The position numbers and the translations under genes were made by a program. The notes under the pieces were generated by a model. It had not been told where the DNA came from and searched no databases. It saw only the letters and a list, made by a program, of their open reading frames with translations. This document shows positions 22,544 through 31,191 of a stretch of DNA of 34,063 nucleotides, piece by piece (position 1 is the stretch's first letter; every line of letters begins with the position of its first letter). The stretch comes from Bacillota bacterium (GTDB lineage: Bacteria; Bacillota; Clostridia; Christensenellales; CAG-138), in NCBI GenBank assembly GCA_023399275.1, contig JAEWQH010000015.1, forward strand, positions 1 through 34,063. The letters run 5' to 3'.

Positions 22544-23979
22544 TTGGTCTCCAATCCGTTTGATCGATAAAACACGTGGTTTTCCAGCGTATATGCGCAA
22601 TACATCTCCGGCAAGAGCTGAACGCCGTCTTTCGGCAGAAGCCTTTCCGGGTTGTAGGAGTGGCAGGGAATCAGCACGTTCGGATTCACACTGTCTACAA
22701 AAAATTTTACCTGTTGCGGATAACCGTGTCCAAAGTATTTTTCACAAAAGCACGATACATAGGAAAAGCCCGTCATGGCGATGATCTTTCTCAGATTTGC
22801 ATAAGCCGGATCGAAAGCGCCGATGGGGATGCCGTCGGCATGCAGATATACACCGTCTTTGTCCGGAAGGCTGAAGAGTTCCAGCACGTTTTCATAGCTG
22901 TTTTGCACCATGTACTTCGAAGGATCGTCACAGATCTCTTCTATTTGAACCAGCGTGCAATGCGCAAGCAGTTCCCGCATCCAAGGGGAAGCCTCTCCGT
23001 TTTGGCAGGCCGCAGTATCCGGGAAATAGACGTGCGGCTCGATCCCGAAAAACCGGTAGATGATATAAGCCGCATCCGGCTCAAACACGCATATGCGGCC
23101 CAACGCTTCCGCCCAGGCGAGAAACCGCGCCGCATCGTCCATCTCCCGCTGATAATAATTGAATACGCATAGCCCCTTCAAATCCTTTATTTGCGCAAAC
23201 AGATATGCGTAATAATCCTCTTCCGAAAACATCCCCTCCGGCAGATCCGCGGACGGCAGGATTTTTTGCGGATCGCAGTCGGGGATCATCCGGCTCAAAA
23301 CCGAGTCCATGAAAGACGTGCAGTCGCAAAGCATCACATCGACGCCGCGCTGTTTCAAAATCTCCATTTGCCGCAGGGTCTTGTCCGCCTGCAGGCCATG
23401 CAGGCACAGGTCCCCCGTCCAGTGGATGGTCCCGTCCGGCGTCGTTATCAAAAAAGCAAAATCGCAGTAGCTCGTATCGCGGCAGAGAATCGGAAGCACC
23501 TCTATATCGCCTACCGATATGGGCTCATTCGGAACGATGTCGCGGTAGCTTCTCTCCAGACTTGGCACGCCTTTTTGGGTGGCTTCAAGCGCCCGCTCAA
23601 TCGTTACGGCGTTGTGGTGCATGTAGACGGGTATCTCCGGCGCGACGGTGCCGATGAACGCCATGTGATCCAAATGCAGGTGGGTGATGAACACCGCCGT
23701 ATTCCAGTCGGACTCCTCGGCGCTGACGAGCGCTTCACCGGCAAGATCCTCCCTGCGAAATACGCCGTCGATGCGAGGGAGGATGCCGATGCGCAACATA
23801 TCCCGTATCCAGTTTTTCTTGCGCGGGCGCACCCTGGCGTCGAACACATCGGTAGCGGGCTGATACGCGGACCCGAACTCGAATATCACGCGGTCCTTTC
23901 CGTAGCACACGGATGCGTTGACGCCACCGATGGTGTTTAGCCCGGAGTACATCACAAACGTTGTCGCTGTGTTTTTCAT
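22540..23979 (-). CDS. MBL-fold metallohydrolase, RNA-metabolising/RMMBL-like
   Basis: A 479-residue metallo-beta-lactamase-fold protein. It shows the main motif THLHLDH (His100, His102, Asp104, His105), TGDLCLHG (Asp190) and a late VLIPCHSYNPERL reminiscent of the final His motif of RNase J/CPSF-type (RMMBL) enzymes. The opening GLNTIGGVNASVCYG and the segment MLRIGILPRIDGVFR also fit that group. Where relatives usually have VDHD (third metal motif) this protein reads LCRD, so one His may be lost. The start chosen is ATG 23979 (family start MKNTATTFVMYSG) behind a weak AGAAAG site. It overlaps the phosphodiesterase gene by four bases. The substrate could be a cyclic or oligomeric nucleotide; that is a guess. 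Confidence 0.82.
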   Translation of the reverse strand: MKNTATTFVMYSGLNTIGGVNASVCYGKDRVIFEFGSAYQPATDVFDARVRPRKKNWIRDMLRIGILPRIDGVFRREDLAGEALVSAEESDWNTAVFITHLHLDHMAFIGTVAPEIPVYMHHNAVTIERALEATQKGVPSLERSYRDIVPNEPISVGDIEVLPILCRDTSYCDFAFLITTPDGTIHWTGDLCLHGLQADKTLRQMEILKQRGVDVMLCDCTSFMDSVLSRMIPDCDPQKILPSADLPEGMFSEEDYYAYLFAQIKDLKGLCVFNYYQREMDDAARFLAWAEALGRICVFEPDAAYIIYRFFGIEPHVYFPDTAACQNGEASPWMRELLAHCTLVQIEEICDDPSKYMVQNSYENVLELFSLPDKDGVYLHADGIPIGAFDPAYANLRKIIAMTGFSYVSCFCEKYFGHGYPQQVKFFVDSVNPNVLIPCHSYNPERLLPKDGVQLLPEMYCAYTLENHVFYRSNGLETK

Positions 23980-23998
23980 GAAAGCGATCTTTCTATCA

Positions 23999-24038
23999 CG
24001 CGGCCGCGAAGCACTGCAGCGAGTGATCCGCGGCCGCA
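23999..24038 (-). promoter_or_regulatory. Strong hairpin between the binding-protein and MBL genes
   Basis: Two copies of GCGGCCGC (24000-24007 and 24030-24037), each self-complementary, lie 22 bases apart and can pair with each other over at least nine positions. The structure sits directly after the binding-protein gene and 20 bases before the MBL start codon. It is well placed to protect the upstream message and lower downstream expression. There is no T run. Confidence 0.6.
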
Positions 24039-24059
24039 TGTGTCGTTTTTTTCTGCGCG

Positions 24060-25385
24060 TCAGCCGTCCTTGAGCGCGGCGTTGCAGGCCGCGATAAACG
24101 CATCGTAGGCCGTATCTGCGTCGCTCAGGCCGAGCGCAACCGTCTGCACGAGCTTGTCGATCTCCGTCCGAACCGTAGCGCTGCCCGGAATGCTGGGCAG
24201 GAAGCCGATGTAGTCATACTCGTCGATCAGCGCCTTGGCGGCGATGTTCGTCTCCGCATATGCCACATATGCAGGATCTTCAATGGCCTCCTTGCGCGCC
24301 GGCGCGCTGCCAAATACCGTTGCCCAGCCGACAAGCGTATCCTTTTCGGTCAGGTACTTCAGGAATGTGAACACGCCGCGGGCATGCGCTTCATCCCGGG
24401 AGAGGCAGACGTAGGTGGTTCCCCAGCTGGAGATGTATTTGTCCGGGCCTTCCTGCGGAATCGGGCTGCACCCCACTTCGAAGTGCCCCTCTTCGCCCTC
24501 GGCCGGCACGGCCGCATATACATAGTCTATGCCCGCCGCAGCCCCGACATACATGCCGACGGCCTGACTGCCAAACGGATTGGAGAAGTAGTAATCCTCG
24601 CCGACCAACCGGAAGTATCCTTCCTTCACGCCGTTTGCAAACCAGTTTAGCTTTTCAATCGCGATATCACGGTCAATGGCCATCTGCTTGTTTTCAGTGT
24701 CGATATAACCGCTGCCCGCTTGCATGATCCACCCCTGGTAGGAGTCGGTGATGGAGTCCGTGCCAAACCCGGCGATGCCGTAGGCTTCATAGATCGCCTT
24801 TGCGCAAGCTTCCAGTTCCGTCCATGTTTGGGGGACGGACAGGCCGAGCGCATCGAACATCGTCTTGTTGTAGTAAAGCACCTCGCTGCCATAGAGCACG
24901 GGGATGAGGTATACGGCGTCGTCTCCCCATTGCGTAATCTCCGCATACAGGCCGGATGCCGTCTGCTCCTTGAGATCGGGGATGCCGATTTCCGGATCGT
25001 TGACAAACGCGGTCATATCATACAGGTATCCGTCGGTGATGTAGTTGATTGCGTCGGAGGGAAACATCGTCACAAAATCCGGGCCCGAACCCGAGCTGAC
25101 CGCCTGAAGAAGCTTTGCGTCAAACTCGCTGTAGGGCTGCTGCTCCGCAACTACGACATACGCGCTCTGCGAAGCATTGAAGTCGGCAATGATGCTCTCG
25201 AGCGCCGCCTGGTGATGATCGGTCAGCGTATGCCAGAGCACAACTTCTATCGCATCCGCGGCGCCGGATTCCGCGGTTACGACGGGGTCGGTTGTCGGAG
25301 TTGAGGTTCCATCCGTCTGCTTGCAGGCAACAAGCCCGCTGCAGAGCAGTGCGACAGACAAAAGCAGGGCAACAAGTTTTTTCAT
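24060..25385 (-). CDS. CUT1-type solute-binding lipoprotein (UgpB-like)
   Basis: A 441-residue extracytoplasmic binding protein that delivers substrate to the permeases downstream. The signal MKKLVALLLSVALLCSGLVAC has its lipobox at LVAC (Cys21). The mature domain opens AIEVVLWHTLTDHHQAALES, resembling the WHA motif of UgpB, and continues with GSGPDFVTMFPSDAINYITDG, PVLYGSEVLYYNKTMFDALGL and WTELEACAKAI, all family-1 (sugar/glycerol-phosphate) features. The ATG at 25385 has AAGGAG eight bases upstream, so an earlier frame start is rejected. UgpB-like proteins bind glycerol phosphate or phosphodiesters, but relatives bind sugars, so the ligand is open. Confidence 0.92.
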   Translation of the reverse strand: MKKLVALLLSVALLCSGLVACKQTDGTSTPTTDPVVTAESGAADAIEVVLWHTLTDHHQAALESIIADFNASQSAYVVVAEQQPYSEFDAKLLQAVSSGSGPDFVTMFPSDAINYITDGYLYDMTAFVNDPEIGIPDLKEQTASGLYAEITQWGDDAVYLIPVLYGSEVLYYNKTMFDALGLSVPQTWTELEACAKAIYEAYGIAGFGTDSITDSYQGWIMQAGSGYIDTENKQMAIDRDIAIEKLNWFANGVKEGYFRLVGEDYYFSNPFGSQAVGMYVGAAAGIDYVYAAVPAEGEEGHFEVGCSPIPQEGPDKYISSWGTTYVCLSRDEAHARGVFTFLKYLTEKDTLVGWATVFGSAPARKEAIEDPAYVAYAETNIAAKALIDEYDYIGFLPSIPGSATVRTEIDKLVQTVALGLSDADTAYDAFIAACNAALKDG

Positions 25386-25425
25386 GGTTGGAACTCCTTC
25401 TTTCTGGTCTTTGGTATGCACCGTT

Positions 25426-26253
25426 TTATGTTAATGAGAATCCGTGCTGATGCGAACGGCACATCGTCTCTAGATATTCTGCGAGTTCTTCCGGGGTCCG
25501 AACGCAGTCGTCATACTCCGGTTTATGAATGTGCTCAAACGGATTCACCCAAAGTGTCCGGCAACCGAGCCGCTGCAAGGGCAGCAGATCGTTAAACGCA
25601 TGATCTCCGATGCATAAAACGCGCCCGGGATGGTTCAGTGACGCCGCGTCCTGGCGCAGCAGCGTCTCCACAAGGCCAAAGGGTTTGTTCGCAGAGAACA
25701 CCGCTTTTTGAAAAACCCCGTCAAACCCCAGCTGCCGCAGGAACTCAAGCGCGGTGCTCTGATAGGAATTACTCAAGAGGATCGTATCCATCCTGGCGTT
25801 TAGTCTCAAAACGACGTTGCGCAGCCGGTCGGATCCGTGTACTCCCTTCAGGCGCATGCGCTCTCTCGTGCGCCGGTAGACCGCATCCTGCCGCTCTCCG
25901 CCCAGAAGGCCCAGCGTCTCACCGATCAAGGTGACGACCGCCCAAGCGTCGCCGGTGTTGATGCAGTTTTCCCTGCCAGTCGCTTCCTCATAGCTCAGCT
26001 CCGGGAGCAACGCACCCTCCAACGCATGAACATACGCCTGCGGGTTTTTCGCCTCGATTCGATCGCTCGCATAGAAGGAATTCATCTGCAGCCCTTTCCC
26101 TTCGAATACGTCTGAAACATAAGCGATCAGTTCGTCTGCCCAGCTCTCCTTTGGTGTGCCCTCAACCAAAAAATGCAGATAGTCCTTGTAAAACTCATTG
26201 TCCTGATAAATCGTCCCATCCAGGTCAAATACGATTGTTTGTATTTCTTCCAT
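25426..26253 (-). CDS. HAD-superfamily hydrolase, probable phosphatase
   Basis: A 275-residue HAD enzyme. Motif I is FDLDGT (residues 9-14), motif II LLSNSY, motif III the Lys in NKPFG, and motif IV GDHAFNDL. A large helical cap (about 20-140) sits between motifs I and II, as in subfamily I phosphatases acting on small phosphomonoesters. It is the first structural gene after rpiR, starts with GGAG six bases upstream of ATG 26253, and lies 40 bases before the binding-protein gene. In this operon it would remove a terminal phosphate from the imported compound or its breakdown product. Confidence 0.88.
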   Translation of the reverse strand: MEEIQTIVFDLDGTIYQDNEFYKDYLHFLVEGTPKESWADELIAYVSDVFEGKGLQMNSFYASDRIEAKNPQAYVHALEGALLPELSYEEATGRENCINTGDAWAVVTLIGETLGLLGGERQDAVYRRTRERMRLKGVHGSDRLRNVVLRLNARMDTILLSNSYQSTALEFLRQLGFDGVFQKAVFSANKPFGLVETLLRQDAASLNHPGRVLCIGDHAFNDLLPLQRLGCRTLWVNPFEHIHKPEYDDCVRTPEELAEYLETMCRSHQHGFSLT

Positions 26254-26276
26254 CTTTCGCTCCGTAAAAAAATAAG

Positions 26277-26301
26277 CCGATATGCAATTCTAGCATGTCG
26301 G
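26277..26301 (-). promoter_or_regulatory. Candidate operator and -10 box of the phosphate operon
   Basis: CCGATATGC (26277-26285) and GCATGTCGG (26293-26301) form a nine-base inverted repeat with one mismatch. The seven-base centre contains TAGAAT on the minus strand (26292-26287), a good -10 box. No good -35 lies upstream. The site is between rpiR and the HAD gene, 24-48 bases before the HAD start, so RpiR control of the operon here is likely. Confidence 0.5.
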
Positions 26302-26392
26302 TCGCGGAAAAAAATATTCGATTCCGTGTAGATTTTCACAAATGAGCCGAGCGCAGGTTTCGGGGTCAACAGCTTACGAATCCAAGGCCGGA

Positions 26393-27148
26393 TCAGCTTT
26401 CTCTGGCATCGTGAAAATAGAGGCTGATCATTTCGTCGAACGCAAGGATCACTTTGCCGAAAAAGGAGTTTGGCAGCGGAGAAAGCAAGGTCTCCCGGGC
26501 GCTGTCGATCAGAAAAACAAGATCAGAAAGCTCGGCCAGTTTTGAGTGCTGCATCTTTGTAAACGAGACCACGCGAAAGCCGTTGGTGCGCGCGCGCTCA
26601 ACATCGTTTAGAACGGTCGTCGTCTCGCCGCTTTGAGAGATGGCGATGAGGATGGCCGGAGAGACGTTGTTTTTCATCGGAGCGGTTGTTGCGTCCCGAA
26701 AAAGCATATAGTCGTAAAAATGAACGCGGTTAAAAACCATAAACCCGCAGACCGCAAGGCGATGTGAAATATACTCCGCAACGATATCGGCAAACCCGGC
26801 TCCCACGACAAAGAGCTTTTGGTCATGAAACTCGTGCAGAAACCCTATGAACTTGTGTATATCTTCGTCGCTGTAATGGTCGACCAGCGCTTCCAGCTCA
26901 TAGCTTGGTCGCTTGAGCAGATCGTTTTCATGCTGCAGCGAGAGTTTATAAACAAGATCCGTATATCCATTGTAACCCAGCCGCTTGCACATCTTTATGA
27001 TAAAAGCGGGCGAAACATAGTTCTCGGCGGCAATTTGCGCGATTACAACGCGCTCCTCGCCGTTTTCAATGTGGTTGATGATGCTCGTAACGACGCGGGT
27101 TTCCACTTCGTTGAGCTGATTGGTCAAAAATGAATAGCTGTTTTTCAT
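26393..27148 (-). CDS. RpiR-family transcriptional regulator (HTH + SIS domain)
   Basis: A 251-residue regulator. The N-terminal HTH (about 1-80) includes VVIAQIAAENYVSPAFIIKMCKRLGY. The C-terminal SIS domain (about 100-235) contains LFVVGAGFADIVAEYISHRL and LIAISQSGETTTVLNDVERA, the phosphosugar-binding Ser/Thr loop. RpiR proteins sense phosphorylated sugars or related metabolites and usually control the neighbouring catabolic operon. This one lies 139 bases upstream of the HAD gene on the same strand. The ATG at 27148 follows its own promoter so closely that the transcript is predicted to be leaderless. Confidence 0.93.
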   Translation of the reverse strand: MKNSYSFLTNQLNEVETRVVTSIINHIENGEERVVIAQIAAENYVSPAFIIKMCKRLGYNGYTDLVYKLSLQHENDLLKRPSYELEALVDHYSDEDIHKFIGFLHEFHDQKLFVVGAGFADIVAEYISHRLAVCGFMVFNRVHFYDYMLFRDATTAPMKNNVSPAILIAISQSGETTTVLNDVERARTNGFRVVSFTKMQHSKLAELSDLVFLIDSARETLLSPLPNSFFGKVILAFDEMISLYFHDARES

Positions 27149-27154
27149 GCGCCC

Positions 27155-27183
27155 ATCTTATGTCATCCGGATAGCCTTGTCAA
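27155..27183 (-). promoter_or_regulatory. Strong promoter of rpiR, predicted leaderless
   Basis: On the minus strand TTGACA (27183-27178) and TAAGAT (27160-27155) are exactly 17 bases apart. The -10 box ends six bases before the ATG at 27148, so transcription should start at or next to the start codon. No ribosome site fits between them. Confidence 0.75.
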
Positions 27184-27453
27184 TCGAGCGCCAGACGCAG
27201 CAGGCGCGGCCCGTCGCGCGCCGTTGGCCTCCAGGCCCGGTTTTCCGCATAAACTCTGAACATTTCACAGCAGACGGCAGCATGTAAAACTTTTATGATA
27301 TCCTTCCCTCAAGGCAAAAACGCAATCCCCGCCACAAAACAAGGCCGGCATAGTGCTGCAGATATCACGCAATTCAAAACCGGGAGCAAAGGCCGCGACG
27401 GTGGATGCCCCCCACCCCCTGGTGCCGGTCGCCGCCGAAATGTGCAGGTCAAA

Positions 27454-27516
27454 AGCAAAAAGAACCGATCCGAAAGCGATGCAGAAGCCCGCATAAACGG
27501 ATCGATCCTTTTTGCT
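27454..27516 (-). terminator. Terminator of the ABC exporter pair operon
   Basis: Two 19-base arms (27454-27472 and 27498-27516) pair with two wobble positions, ending on the minus strand in a CTTTTTGCTTTT stretch. It lies about 80 bases after the last gene of the pair. The arms also contain an A tract, so the plus strand could use it too. The rest of the 27184-27593 gap shows no gene. Confidence 0.75.
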
Positions 27517-27571
27517 GGAACGGCGGATCCGTGGATTTCACACGGAACTTTGCCGCGGCAGATCGTGATTG

Positions 27572-27588
27572 ACCGGTTTTATACCGGT
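27572..27588 (-). other. Short hairpin just after the ABC pair
   Basis: ACCGGT-TTTAT-ACCGGT lies six bases after the stop codon of the last gene. Each half is itself palindromic. It has no T run and probably caps the message ahead of the terminator at 27454-27516. Confidence 0.5.
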
Positions 27589-27593
27589 GCGCG

Positions 27594-29354
27594 TTAGGCC
27601 CCGCGCTCCAGACGCCAGCTTCCCGCGCGGCTTTGCTCCTCCCAGAGTCGGGCATACAGCCCGTTTTGGCGAAGGAGTTTGTCATGTGTGCCTTGCTCTT
27701 GCACAAAGCCGTCTTTCAGAACGACGATCTGGTCCGCATTGTATACGGATTGAAGCCGATGGGCAATGACGATGACGGTCTTTTTCGCAACCAGTGCGCT
27801 GATCGCCTGCTGAATGAGCACCTCGTTTTCAGGGTCGAGCGAGGCCGTTGCTTCGTCGAGCAGAACGATTGGCGCATCCTTCAGAAGCGCCCGCGCGATG
27901 GAGATGCGCTGCTTTTCTCCGCCTGAGAGCGTGGAGCCACCCTCACCCACAATGGTTTGATACCCTTGTGGCAGTGCCAGAATGAAGTCGTGACAAGCCG
28001 CCGCCTTTGCAGACTCCACGATCTCGTCCAAGGTCGCGTCAGCCTTCCCCATGCGGATATTGGCTTCGATGGTATCGTGAAACAGGTAGACATCCTGAAA
28101 CACCATGCTGATATGGCTGAGCAGCTCGTCCGAGCGCATCCGCTCGATCGGCACGCCGCCAAGCGTGATGCTTCCGCCGCCGACGTCCCAAAAGCGGGCA
28201 GCAAGCCGCGTTACGGTGGATTTTCCCGAACCGGAAGGCCCCACCAGCGCCGTGACGCTCCGCTCCGGAAAGTGCAAAGATAGATTGTGCCGCACCGCCT
28301 TCGCACCGTAGGAAAAGGACACGTTATGAAATTCGATGTCCATATTTTGCGGTTGGACGCTGCTTTCCGGTTCGGCAAGCGGCTTTTCGTCTTTCAGCTC
28401 CTCAATACGGGCGGCGGAGCGATTGCTGCGCGCGAAATCCGCGATAAAGCCGAAGAGGATCATCACCGGTTCGTAGATGTTGAGCGACAGCAGCAGAAAC
28501 GCGATGTAGTAGAAGGGAGACAGCTCTCCGCTTGTCAGCAGCCATGCCCCTGCGAGCATGACAACGCCGATGCCGCAGTTGAGCACGAAGCGGCCAACCA
28601 TGCCGACAGGCGCCGCCGCCGCTTCCATGCCGACGGAGTGCTCGCGCTGGCTGGAAAACGCCTCGCGCAGCGTCTCAAACCGCTCGCCGGCCAGATTGAA
28701 CGCCTTAAGGGTTTGAATGCCGCCTACATATTCAAGCAGGCCGGAGGCGGCGTCCTGCTGCGCGCGCAGCAGCCGTGCACTCACGCGCCCCATACTGCGG
28801 TAACTCAAAAACGCGAAGGGCAGCGCCAGCGGAATGACGAGCACCACCGCAAGCATCATCCGCCAATCGAAGGCGGAGAGCACGACAAACGCCAGCGCCA
28901 GCCGCACCAGAATCACGGAGATCTGCGGGATCAGCCCGGAAGCCAGAGACTCTACTTCGCTGTAGTCTCTTAGCAACACCGTCGATAGATCGCCCGCGTC
29001 GCGCCGGCCGAAGAACCCCATCGGCAGCCGCCGCAGATGTTCGCCCATGGAGATGCGGGCGTTTTTTGTCGTATCGGCAAAGCCGACGCACACGTCGATA
29101 TAGGTCTTTCGGCGGATGAAGTAATACAGGATCAGTTGTGCGAGCAGTATGCCGCAGAGAATCCACAGCCGATCCGTCGGAAGCGGCGCGCCGGGCGCCG
29201 CAAGCGGTATGAGCAGCAGATAGATCGCCATCAGCATGATGCCGTAAGGGATGGCGACCACAAAGCTATCCAGCAGATTCCAAAGCGTCAAGCGGATGTA
29301 CTTTTTTGTTTCACCGAAGGTGATGGTTTGAAACCACTTTTGAAGTCCCTTCAT
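27594..29354 (-). CDS. ABC transporter, fused membrane and ATPase domains (half-transporter 2)
   Basis: A 586-residue exporter-fold half-transporter: six membrane segments (about 15-310) and an ATPase domain with Walker A GPSGSGKST, signature LSGGEKQRIS, Walker B IVLLDE with catalytic Glu, D-loop ATASLDPENE and the His switch IAHRLQSV. Its ATG overlaps the stop of the partner gene (ATGA at 29351-29354), so the two likely form a heterodimer with one half each. The nearest named relatives by layout are YbtP/YbtQ-type pairs, some of which import siderophores or heme despite the exporter fold. Direction and substrate are not decided by sequence. Confidence 0.9.
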   Translation of the reverse strand: MKGLQKWFQTITFGETKKYIRLTLWNLLDSFVVAIPYGIMLMAIYLLLIPLAAPGAPLPTDRLWILCGILLAQLILYYFIRRKTYIDVCVGFADTTKNARISMGEHLRRLPMGFFGRRDAGDLSTVLLRDYSEVESLASGLIPQISVILVRLALAFVVLSAFDWRMMLAVVLVIPLALPFAFLSYRSMGRVSARLLRAQQDAASGLLEYVGGIQTLKAFNLAGERFETLREAFSSQREHSVGMEAAAAPVGMVGRFVLNCGIGVVMLAGAWLLTSGELSPFYYIAFLLLSLNIYEPVMILFGFIADFARSNRSAARIEELKDEKPLAEPESSVQPQNMDIEFHNVSFSYGAKAVRHNLSLHFPERSVTALVGPSGSGKSTVTRLAARFWDVGGGSITLGGVPIERMRSDELLSHISMVFQDVYLFHDTIEANIRMGKADATLDEIVESAKAAACHDFILALPQGYQTIVGEGGSTLSGGEKQRISIARALLKDAPIVLLDEATASLDPENEVLIQQAISALVAKKTVIVIAHRLQSVYNADQIVVLKDGFVQEQGTHDKLLRQNGLYARLWEEQSRAGSWRLERGA

Positions 29355-31162
29355 GCGTGCGTTTCCTCCTTACGAATGGTCCAGCGGTCCCGCCGTTCGT
29401 TTGCGGCGATCATGGCCCGATACTGCGGGCAGCTTGCCAGAAGCCCTGCATGTGGCCCCGTGCCAAGCAGCGCGCCGTCTTCCAGCACGAGGATCTGGTC
29501 GGCCTTCTCTATCGTCTTGAGCCTGTGCGCGATGATCAAAACGGTTTTGTTGCGGGAAAGAAGAGCAAATGCCTGCTGAATCTTTGCCTCGTTCTCCGCA
29601 TCGGCATATGCGGTCGCCTCGTCGAGAATGACGATTGGCGTATTTTTCAAAAACACCCGCGCAATGGCGATGCGTTGCTGTTCGCCGCCCGAGAGATAGG
29701 CATCCTGCTCGCCGATAACGGTTGCATAACCGCCGGGAAGCGCCATGATCACCTCATGGATGCCGGCGGCTTTTGCCGCGGCTTCCACCTCGTGCCGGCT
29801 CGCCGCCAGGTTCCCCATGCGGATGTTGTTTTCCACGGTGTCATGAAAGAGGAATGAGTCCTGGAACACGTAGGAGACCAGGCTTGTCAGCCGCTGCGGC
29901 GGGATCTGCCGAATATCCACCCCGCCGATCGTGATGCGCCCTTCCTGCGGCTCATAAAAGCGCAAAAGCAGTTGCGCGAGCGTGGATTTTCCGCCGCCGG
30001 ATGGACCGACAATGCCGGTGACCGAGCCTTGCCCCGCGCGAAAGGAAACGTTCTTCACCGCCTGCAGCCCGTCGCCCATATAGGAAAAGGAAACGCTCTC
30101 AAACGCGAGATCATACGCCGCGGGGGCACCGTCGCCCTCCTCGGAAAGCTCCGGCTGTTTCAGGATCCGATCGATCCGGCTGACGCCTTCGCCGATTCGC
30201 CGGGAATGCACCACCATCTGCATCATGTTCTCCATGGGTTCCTTCAGTCCGCCGCCAACGAGGAAAAACAGCAGCACGATCGGCAAAAAATCCAAATACG
30301 AGTGCGCGGTGGGAATCAGCAGCAGCGACGCGGGCAGCAGGAAAAACAACTGTGCGCCAAAGAAGGCGTAGTATGCGCCCATGGCGGGGGCAAAGAAGTG
30401 CGCGGTGCTCCCCACGGTGTCTACATATGCCGACACATCCCGCTCAAAACGGCGGAACGCGCCCAGCGTGCGGTTGAAGATTTTGATGACCGGCATTCCG
30501 TGGATGTACTCTACGATGGTGCCGTCCATCCGCTCCTTGGCGTCGTGCATATCCACTTGGGTTTGCGCGCCCTTCGGGTTTTTTAGTCCGCCGGCAAGCA
30601 GGAAGGTGGAGACGAGGATAGGCAGCAGCGTTACCAGCGCCAGCTGCCAATCCATCATAAAAAGATAAATCAGCGTGAAGACCGGCGTGGCCACCGCGGC
30701 GGCAATGTCTGCGATGTGATGCGCGATGAACATTTCAATCTGCTCCACATCGTCAGCCACCACCTTCTTGATCGCACCCTGTGTGGTGCTGGTGAAATAA
30801 CCGGAGGGAATACGAGACAGCTTGTCCATGAGCTGTATGCGCAGCGCATAGATGATATCGTAAGCCGCGCCGTGGGCAAGTATGGAGGAGCAAAACGCGC
30901 ATACGCCATACAGCAGCGCGGCGGCGAACGTATACCCCACCAACTGATAGATGCGCGCCGCATCCATCGCGGCGGCGTTGGCATACTGCTCCAGCAGGAT
31001 GCGAATGACCCCGTAAATCGTGAAAAACGGCACGAGCCGCGCCGCCGAGGACACGACGGAGAGCAAGCATGCGGCAACGAGCTTTCTTTTCTTTGATCCG
31101 GCCATCTCCAGCAACCGGGAAACGCCTGCTTTCTCCTTTGGTGTTCGTTTGGATTGATCCAT
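29351..31162 (-). CDS. ABC transporter, fused membrane and ATPase domains (half-transporter 1)
   Basis: A 603-residue partner of the next gene. Six membrane segments (about 22-320) precede an ATPase domain with Walker A GPSGGGKST, the LSGGEQQRI signature, Walker B VILDE with the catalytic Glu, and IAHRLKTI. Both ATPase sites of the pair look competent. The ATG at 31162 has AAAGGAG seven bases upstream; a start eight codons earlier would place that site inside the gene. The 69 bases before it contain the GTTAG-N6-CTAAC operator shared with the ECF operon. A tetR gene lies immediately upstream on the same strand. Confidence 0.9.
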   Translation of the reverse strand: MDQSKRTPKEKAGVSRLLEMAGSKKRKLVAACLLSVVSSAARLVPFFTIYGVIRILLEQYANAAAMDAARIYQLVGYTFAAALLYGVCAFCSSILAHGAAYDIIYALRIQLMDKLSRIPSGYFTSTTQGAIKKVVADDVEQIEMFIAHHIADIAAAVATPVFTLIYLFMMDWQLALVTLLPILVSTFLLAGGLKNPKGAQTQVDMHDAKERMDGTIVEYIHGMPVIKIFNRTLGAFRRFERDVSAYVDTVGSTAHFFAPAMGAYYAFFGAQLFFLLPASLLLIPTAHSYLDFLPIVLLFFLVGGGLKEPMENMMQMVVHSRRIGEGVSRIDRILKQPELSEEGDGAPAAYDLAFESVSFSYMGDGLQAVKNVSFRAGQGSVTGIVGPSGGGKSTLAQLLLRFYEPQEGRITIGGVDIRQIPPQRLTSLVSYVFQDSFLFHDTVENNIRMGNLAASRHEVEAAAKAAGIHEVIMALPGGYATVIGEQDAYLSGGEQQRIAIARVFLKNTPIVILDEATAYADAENEAKIQQAFALLSRNKTVLIIAHRLKTIEKADQILVLEDGALLGTGPHAGLLASCPQYRAMIAANERRDRWTIRKEETHA

Positions 31163-31191
31163 AGACAGTCTCCTTTCAGGTAACACAATTA

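Noticed and set aside
24000..24037. Two GCGGCCGC sites as a possible cloning-vector trace
   Set aside because: They lie inside a continuous operon with natural flanking sequence and make a hairpin at a sensible place; GC-rich palindromes arise naturally here.
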